Made by a program: the position numbers and the translations under genes
Assembly: GCA_965660675.1 (NCBI GenBank)
Contig: CBFIAU010000004.1
Location: 167,623 to 231,622, forward strand
Reading direction: 5' to 3'
DNA length: 64,000 nt
Source: UBA12202 sp002691725
GTDB lineage: Bacteria > Pseudomonadota > Alphaproteobacteria > Puniceispirillales > UBA1172
In this document: one piece after another, positions 59,698 through 64,000 of the stretch
Layout of the letters: the number at the start of each line of letters is the position of its first letter
How positions within the stretch are numbered: position 1 is the first letter of the stretch
The notes under the pieces: generated by a model
The model's database searches: none
What the model saw: only the letters and a program-made list of their open reading frames with translations
Told to the model about the DNA's origin: nothing

Positions 59698-60618
59698 ATG
59701 GGCAAGGTTAGCATTCAGATGTGCTGCTATAATGGCGAAACATATTTAATGGACGCCATTGATAGTATCTTAGTGCAAACCTATGAAAATTGGGAATTAA
59801 TTTTTTGGGATAATTGTTCTAGTGATAGTTCTGCTGCCATCGTCAAATCATATAATGACCCTCGTATCAAATATTATCTTGCGCCTGATCATTCAGACCT
59901 AGGGGGTGGTCGCGCACGGTCATGGCCATTGCTCACAGGTGATTATGTTGCTTTTCTTGATGTTGATGACACTTGGGAAAAAGATAAACTTGCCCTTCAG
60001 ATCGCCATGTTCGAAAACACGGAAGTATCAATTGTTGCAGGCGACGTAATGTGGATGAACGCGCATCACCAACAATTGCTCTATAACGGAGTTTATCCGC
60101 CAGAAGGCCACGTCACAGGAGCATTGCTACGGCAATATTTTTTATCTCTGCCAAGCGTTATGGTTCGCATGAAATCTATTGAAACCGCTGGCGGCGGTTT
60201 TGATACAGGCTTCAGCCATATTGCTGATTTTGATCTGTTTCTGCGTGCCAGCACTTCGGGGAAGTTAGCCATTGTTAAACAGCATGTTGCTAGTTGGCGA
60301 GTGGATATGAACAGTCAAAGCTGGAGTAACCGGAGCAAATTTGAAGTCGAACATTGTAAATGGATCGAACATTATAGAAAAGTGCCGAGCATAAGAAAAT
60401 ACTGGCTGAGTTTTCTTATCTACCAGATGACAATTATTGTTAAAAAGGTATATTTCGGCCTTATCAATTCCAAATACGACAAAACCTCAGCAACAGGGTT
60501 GATGAGGTTTCTGGATTACCTTGGCGGCTTGGCTTATAACATTCTGCGATGGACGCCGATGGCATCATTCGTCAAATGGCACTATCGGCGGCGTATCGCT
60601 AAGTGGATGAATATCTAG
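59698..60618 (+). CDS. Glycosyltransferase family 2
   Basis: 306 residues. The GT-A domain starts VSIQMCCYNGETYLMDAIDSILVQTYENWELIFWDN, and the donor-binding DxDD is in VAFLDVDDTWEKDKL (about residue 85). The C-terminal third contains hydrophobic stretches (LSFLIYQMTIIVKKVYFGL near 240) that may anchor it to the membrane. Last gene of the rfbF run, three bases after the SDR gene, so it may transfer the CDP-6-deoxy sugar. It converges on the unrecognised gene at 60620 with one base between the stops. Confidence 0.9.
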   Translation: MGKVSIQMCCYNGETYLMDAIDSILVQTYENWELIFWDNCSSDSSAAIVKSYNDPRIKYYLAPDHSDLGGGRARSWPLLTGDYVAFLDVDDTWEKDKLALQIAMFENTEVSIVAGDVMWMNAHHQQLLYNGVYPPEGHVTGALLRQYFLSLPSVMVRMKSIETAGGGFDTGFSHIADFDLFLRASTSGKLAIVKQHVASWRVDMNSQSWSNRSKFEVEHCKWIEHYRKVPSIRKYWLSFLIYQMTIIVKKVYFGLINSKYDKTSATGLMRFLDYLGGLAYNILRWTPMASFVKWHYRRRIAKWMNI

Positions 60619-60619
60619 T

Positions 60620-62122
60620 TTATTTGGTTAAATATCCTCTTATCACTTTCTCAAATTTTTTATAATCTAAAGGCGTATAATAGCGTTGAGCGAAATCTTG
60701 AGCAGCACTTCGCATTTCTTGGTCATCCTGCCATCCTGTTTGACGGTCTGATTTGATTATTGCTATCACATCAGAAGAGCTCTTGCAGATTTTACGCCAT
60801 TCGACCTCAGCAGGTAAAATATCGGTAGTCTCAGAGGCACCATCAGCATCAAAATACATTGGGCGACGACCAGCCAAAAGCGCATTAATGACCACCGACG
60901 ACCCACGATATAGCACCCATCCAGCATGTGTTATATCTTCTTCCAGCGAGTTATCAGAAAGATGCAAGTTTGATAATTTGTTATCCCAGCCGCTAATATG
61001 CCGATAAGTATCCTGCCACTTCAAGACAGGATGGGTCCTTAACAGACAAAGAGTATCTGGCATTTTGCGCGCAATTTCACAAAGACACTCAGCCAGCATA
61101 ACCGTTTCTGACAAAGTACCCTCTGGAATGGCAACAAGCGCATTACCTATTTTTGATGTGTTTAAAGAACGAGCCTTCGGACTGCCAATATAAGTAAAAT
61201 GTGACGCTTTGAACTTACCTTCTTTAAGGAGGCGTTTTGTCATAATTTCTCCAGCGGCAAAAATATGATCCGGGTCTATGCCTGCAGAGAATTTTTTATT
61301 GATAGCCCTTACCCCACCTGAAATAACAGCGTGCTGATATCCCAGCACCTTGATATTAGGGTTTTCCCGATGAAGCTGTTCTGTTACAGCACGTTCCCAA
61401 GAGTAACCCTCAAACGTAATAACAACGATTTTAGGCTGTGTCCGTTTTACTGCTTTTGTAATGCGCTTAACAATACGGGCGTTTGCCATTGTATGATGAT
61501 CAAGTTGAGTACAGGCTAAAAATCTCAAATAGCGTTTTTCATCTGTTTTAGTTAGCCACAGACTTTGCCATATAAAAGTCAAGGATTGCCTAAGATTGCC
61601 AAACCAAGCATAACACCCCTCAAAAAATCTAAAGCGTCCTGTTTCTATTAGCCGACCTTGATGTAAATGCTTCGGCCTGATGGGTGCACGCACCTGATTT
61701 AATAGTAATCTGCAAGCTCCCCCCCATTGTTGCCCATAACGCTGTACCAAATCAGCAAAATAAGGATCATCTTCATGATCAAGTTGCGTTATGCTGGTTA
61801 GATGTGAAACAATCAATACATCGTAGCGTGATGCATCACCATGTAGCCCTGAGGCTCGAAAACTAGGCAATTTCCAGCAATCACGAATAATGATCGCAAG
61901 GCCCAAAAAAGCTGATTGTATCCAGAAAATAACTAGAGATTCACCAGTAAGAAACTTTCTAAAACAAGCTAGCGTTTTAGCACTGGCTTCACGAATATAG
62001 CTGGCATGATTAATCAACATTCGGGGATTAAAATCTCTGGAGAATAATTGATCTCCAAGGTAAGCAAGATATGCTGCTGATTGTTTGCCACTAATTTTTG
62101 GTGATATATTGGGAGCTTTCAT
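60620..62122 (-). CDS. Unrecognised surface-carbohydrate-locus protein, possible GT-B-like transferase
   Basis: 500 residues; I do not recognise a specific family. A hydrophobic helix lies near residues 63-82 (ESLVIFWIQSAFLGLAIII). The second half has features of GT-B-like or polysaccharide-processing proteins: FEGYSWERAVTEQLHRENPNIKVLGYQHAV (about 245-275), YIGSPKARSLN, LLRTHP (about 360) and GSSVVINALLAGRRPMYFD (about 420), where a glycine- and serine-containing loop precedes a helix as in nucleotide-sugar sites. Context, between KdsB-like and GT2 genes, supports a surface glycan role. Six bases after the KdsB-like gene on the same strand, so probably co-transcribed. Confidence 0.75.
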   Translation of the reverse strand: MKAPNISPKISGKQSAAYLAYLGDQLFSRDFNPRMLINHASYIREASAKTLACFRKFLTGESLVIFWIQSAFLGLAIIIRDCWKLPSFRASGLHGDASRYDVLIVSHLTSITQLDHEDDPYFADLVQRYGQQWGGACRLLLNQVRAPIRPKHLHQGRLIETGRFRFFEGCYAWFGNLRQSLTFIWQSLWLTKTDEKRYLRFLACTQLDHHTMANARIVKRITKAVKRTQPKIVVITFEGYSWERAVTEQLHRENPNIKVLGYQHAVISGGVRAINKKFSAGIDPDHIFAAGEIMTKRLLKEGKFKASHFTYIGSPKARSLNTSKIGNALVAIPEGTLSETVMLAECLCEIARKMPDTLCLLRTHPVLKWQDTYRHISGWDNKLSNLHLSDNSLEEDITHAGWVLYRGSSVVINALLAGRRPMYFDADGASETTDILPAEVEWRKICKSSSDVIAIIKSDRQTGWQDDQEMRSAAQDFAQRYYTPLDYKKFEKVIRGYLTK

Positions 62123-62128
62123 TTTTAA

Positions 62129-62905
62129 TTAGTCTGGAAAAATCTCTTTAAGAAGAACACGTTGGTGTTCATTAAACTCAAGATGCTTCTCAATCAGTTG
62201 ACTTTCCGCAGGTTCATTTACTGATGGTAGGCTAAAATCAAATGGAACGGATATTAGGCGAAAGCCATTTTCTATTATACGCATTTGTTCAATCGATTCC
62301 GCTCGTTCTGCTAGCGATGATGGCATGAATTGAAACTGTTCAAGAAAATCACGTCGAAAGGCAATCAGGCCAAGCATTTTTCGAATATATCGTTTTTGAA
62401 CATCAAAGGATGCAAGCGCAGGGCTTCGCCGAAAGCAATACATAATATTATTATCATCACCAACAGCACATTTAACGAACGAATGTCGATCCAAATCTTC
62501 AGCAGTTTCAAGAGGAGCAGTGCCATTCCAAGCATCACCTTCCGGCTTTGCCTTGATCGCCTTGATCATTTGTTCAACCATTTCCGGCAATAGCAAAGGT
62601 TCATCGCCTTGCGGTAAGACGACATGCGAACAGTCAATATTTGCTACCGCTTCTGCGATGCGGGTAGTGCCATTCTCATGATGTTTGCCGGTCATGATAA
62701 CCTTGCCCCCATAGCCAGATATAACATCAGCAATCTCATCATCACACGTCGCCACATAAACATCATCAAGACCCCGCGACATGACCGTCCTGCGCCTGAC
62801 ATGCTCGATCATGGGGTGACTATAAAAGGGGAATAAAACTTTTCTAGGAAATCGCGTGGATGCCAATCGCGCAGGAATAATTCCAACAATTTTTTGTGCT
62901 TCCAT
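62129..62905 (-). CDS. CMP-Kdo synthetase-like cytidylyltransferase (KdsB family)
   Basis: 258 residues. The CTP-binding signature IIPARLASTRFPRKVL is at residues 9-24; VVLPQGDEPLL (about 94) holds the magnesium aspartate, and GLIAFRRDFLEQF (about 183) and the SIEQMRIIENG stretch (about 208) are typical of KdsB, including the Glu-Gln-x-Arg. It should activate a 3-deoxy sugar acid as CMP derivative. Its place in a variable glycan locus, with a second half more divergent than housekeeping KdsB, suggests a paralogue for a capsule or O-antigen keto-sugar rather than the lipid A core enzyme (inference). Confidence 0.87.
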   Translation of the reverse strand: MEAQKIVGIIPARLASTRFPRKVLFPFYSHPMIEHVRRRTVMSRGLDDVYVATCDDEIADVISGYGGKVIMTGKHHENGTTRIAEAVANIDCSHVVLPQGDEPLLLPEMVEQMIKAIKAKPEGDAWNGTAPLETAEDLDRHSFVKCAVGDDNNIMYCFRRSPALASFDVQKRYIRKMLGLIAFRRDFLEQFQFMPSSLAERAESIEQMRIIENGFRLISVPFDFSLPSVNEPAESQLIEKHLEFNEHQRVLLKEIFPD

Positions 62906-62980
62906 CGGTTTGAATCCTATCTTAATAACATAGTAAGATTAAGCTCTGATAGATTTGAAAACAAATCGCTCACATCAGCT

Positions 62981-63928
62981 TTATGAGGTGATGTTATAGG
63001 ATGGTATATAGAGCTGTTGTTGTTTGGTAAGAGCCTTTACCGTTTCTTTATTAGTGTTGTAATAACTCTTGTTTCGATGCAAAATACTGCCCGGAACAAA
63101 AACCGCAAAACCCATATCACGAAAATCACGCTTAGGTATTCCAGCCTTATGAAGGCCGCGTGTGTCTTCAAGTATAATCGTACCAGCTGGCACCGTACTT
63201 ACAATCTGCTTGCCAGATTTTAATGGAAACGCTGCATCAATTTCATCATCTTCAAAATACCGATTTTCACGAAACCGTTCATCCTGAACAGAACCTGCGA
63301 TATAATGATGCGCACCAGTTTCAATATCGCAATCAGTAAAAAATATGAATGCTTTAAGCAGGTGATGACGATGATTGGTATCACGATGCCACTTGTGATT
63401 CATCACAGTATAATTACAAGGAAAGTTTCGGCGAATATAGGCCTCTCGCAAAATAGGTGCAAAACCCATATAAGCTTCGATGACCTGTAACAATTGTTGA
63501 TCAAGCCAAATATTGTAGAATTCGGGATTTTTAGGGATAGGTAAGGTTAGTGTCGATGGCGCAAAATCTCTCAAAACCTGATCATAACTCTTCACATCTT
63601 CCTCAGTAAAAACAAGATTACGTGATTTTAATTCTTCGTCTGTAACCAGAAAATTGCGTTCAATGAAATCGGTATCACGATCATAATCTATATGATTTTG
63701 TGCAAGAGTTGGGGTTTTAAAAGCCAAATCTTTTTCATAAAATGTTTTGACCTTTTTTTGCAGAAGGCTAAATGCTTTGGTTCCCACAAGATGATCAAAC
63801 GTGACGTAACCATAACGTTTTAATTTATATAATTTGTTTTTAAGTTCAGAGTTCAGTGCAAATTCTTTAGTGTAGGGTCGACCTATTCTACTAAAATATT
63901 CTGTTAATTCTTTACCTTTATTCATCAT
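62981..63928 (-). CDS. Phytanoyl-CoA dioxygenase (PhyH)-family protein
   Basis: 315 residues. The Fe(II)/2-oxoglutarate dioxygenase facial triad is seen as HRD in HKWHRDTNHRHH (about residue 178) and a distal His in RGLHKAGIPKRD (about 258), followed by an arginine for 2-oxoglutarate. PhyH-like enzymes in glycan or natural-product loci hydroxylate sugars or small molecules. It lies in the surface-polysaccharide region, 75 bases upstream of the KdsB-like gene and on the same strand. Two adjacent ATG codons (63928 and 63925) can start it. The substrate is unknown. Confidence 0.83.
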   Translation of the reverse strand: MMNKGKELTEYFSRIGRPYTKEFALNSELKNKLYKLKRYGYVTFDHLVGTKAFSLLQKKVKTFYEKDLAFKTPTLAQNHIDYDRDTDFIERNFLVTDEELKSRNLVFTEEDVKSYDQVLRDFAPSTLTLPIPKNPEFYNIWLDQQLLQVIEAYMGFAPILREAYIRRNFPCNYTVMNHKWHRDTNHRHHLLKAFIFFTDCDIETGAHHYIAGSVQDERFRENRYFEDDEIDAAFPLKSGKQIVSTVPAGTIILEDTRGLHKAGIPKRDFRDMGFAVFVPGSILHRNKSYYNTNKETVKALTKQQQLYIPSYNITS

Positions 63929-63934
63929 GATTGC

Positions 63935-64000
63935 TTACCCTTTATAGCAGTCAATCTTAGCCAACGAGATTCTGTTTCGTTCTTTGCATAAGGTCGAGTA
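63935..64000 (-). CDS. 3' end of a truncated reading frame at the window edge
   Basis: On the minus strand a frame is open from the window edge to a TAA at 63935-63937 (22 codons, ending IDCYKG). It lies six bases before the PhyH start, a spacing typical of operon neighbours. Too short to assign; it may be an upstream gene of the same locus or chance. Confidence 0.35.
   Translation of the reverse strand, partial: YSTLCKERNRISLAKIDCYKG

Noticed and set aside
1..64000. tRNA, rRNA or integrase-flanked genomic island
   Set aside because: No tRNA-like cloverleaf with a CCA-side match, rRNA stretch, integrase or transposase was seen in the spacers, none of which exceeds about 250 bases.

Overview
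The window reads as a gene-dense stretch of an alphaproteobacterial chromosome. Gene spacing is tight: convergent stops lie only 1-10 bases apart at 40310/40316, 47600/47609 and 60618/60620. The content is rich in uptake systems and catabolic enzymes for nitrogenous organic matter: a TRAP transporter, a polyamine ABC transporter, N-methylamine-type flavoproteins, a Rieske oxygenase and a sulfatase. That, with moderate base composition, suggests a marine alphaproteobacterium, possibly SAR116/Puniceispirillum-like. The taxon is an inference from gene content; no marker gene settles it. I found no rRNA, tRNA or CRISPR array.

Layout. 0-4 kb: the end of a Rieske oxygenase, a DUF1028 protein, a GNAT acetyltransferase, a beta-carbonic anhydrase and a probable toxin-antitoxin pair. 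4-19 kb: a catabolic block of unknown substrate, with a DctPQM transporter, two Asp/Glu-racemase-fold enzymes, a D-amino-acid-dehydrogenase-like flavoprotein, a muconate-cycloisomerase-type enolase, a ThDP enzyme, a second transporter, a LysR regulator, an aldehyde dehydrogenase and a two-component HpaB-type hydroxylase. 18.8-35 kb: a polyamine uptake and breakdown locus, with PotABCD-like transport, an amidase, a trimethylamine-dehydrogenase-like flavoprotein, an acetylpolyamine deacetylase, N-carbamoylputrescine amidase, agmatinase, putrescine aminotransferase and glutamyl-polyamine synthetase. It is interrupted by a lone HNH endonuclease gene.

35-53 kb is mixed metabolism: a CrtI-like oxidoreductase, GmhA, UDP-glucose dehydrogenase, an MFS carrier, CysQ, an enolase/GMC oxidoreductase pair, a MORN-repeat serine protease, an aquaporin, a DMT carrier, a nitrilase with a creatinase-like M24 protein, cytochrome c', a PQQ sugar dehydrogenase and a DEAD-box helicase. 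53-64 kb is a surface-polysaccharide locus, visibly more AT-rich in parts: epimerases, an O-antigen ligase-like protein, two glycosyltransferases, RfbF/RfbG for CDP-6-deoxysugars, a KdsB-like enzyme, a PhyH oxygenase and an unrecognised 500-residue protein.

The strongest unusual signal is at 28327-29607. The HNH endonuclease gene sits between two near-identical copies of about 131 bp, which are the 3' end of the neighbouring carbamoylputrescine amidase gene and its downstream bases. This looks like one-gene insertion of a defence gene with a long target duplication. Other points of interest are the toxin-antitoxin pair with a palindromic operator and duplicated flanks, a 13-base motif shared by three intergenic regions, a MORN/trypsin fusion, an M24 protein without metal ligands, and a glycosyltransferase that seems to need an AUU start.
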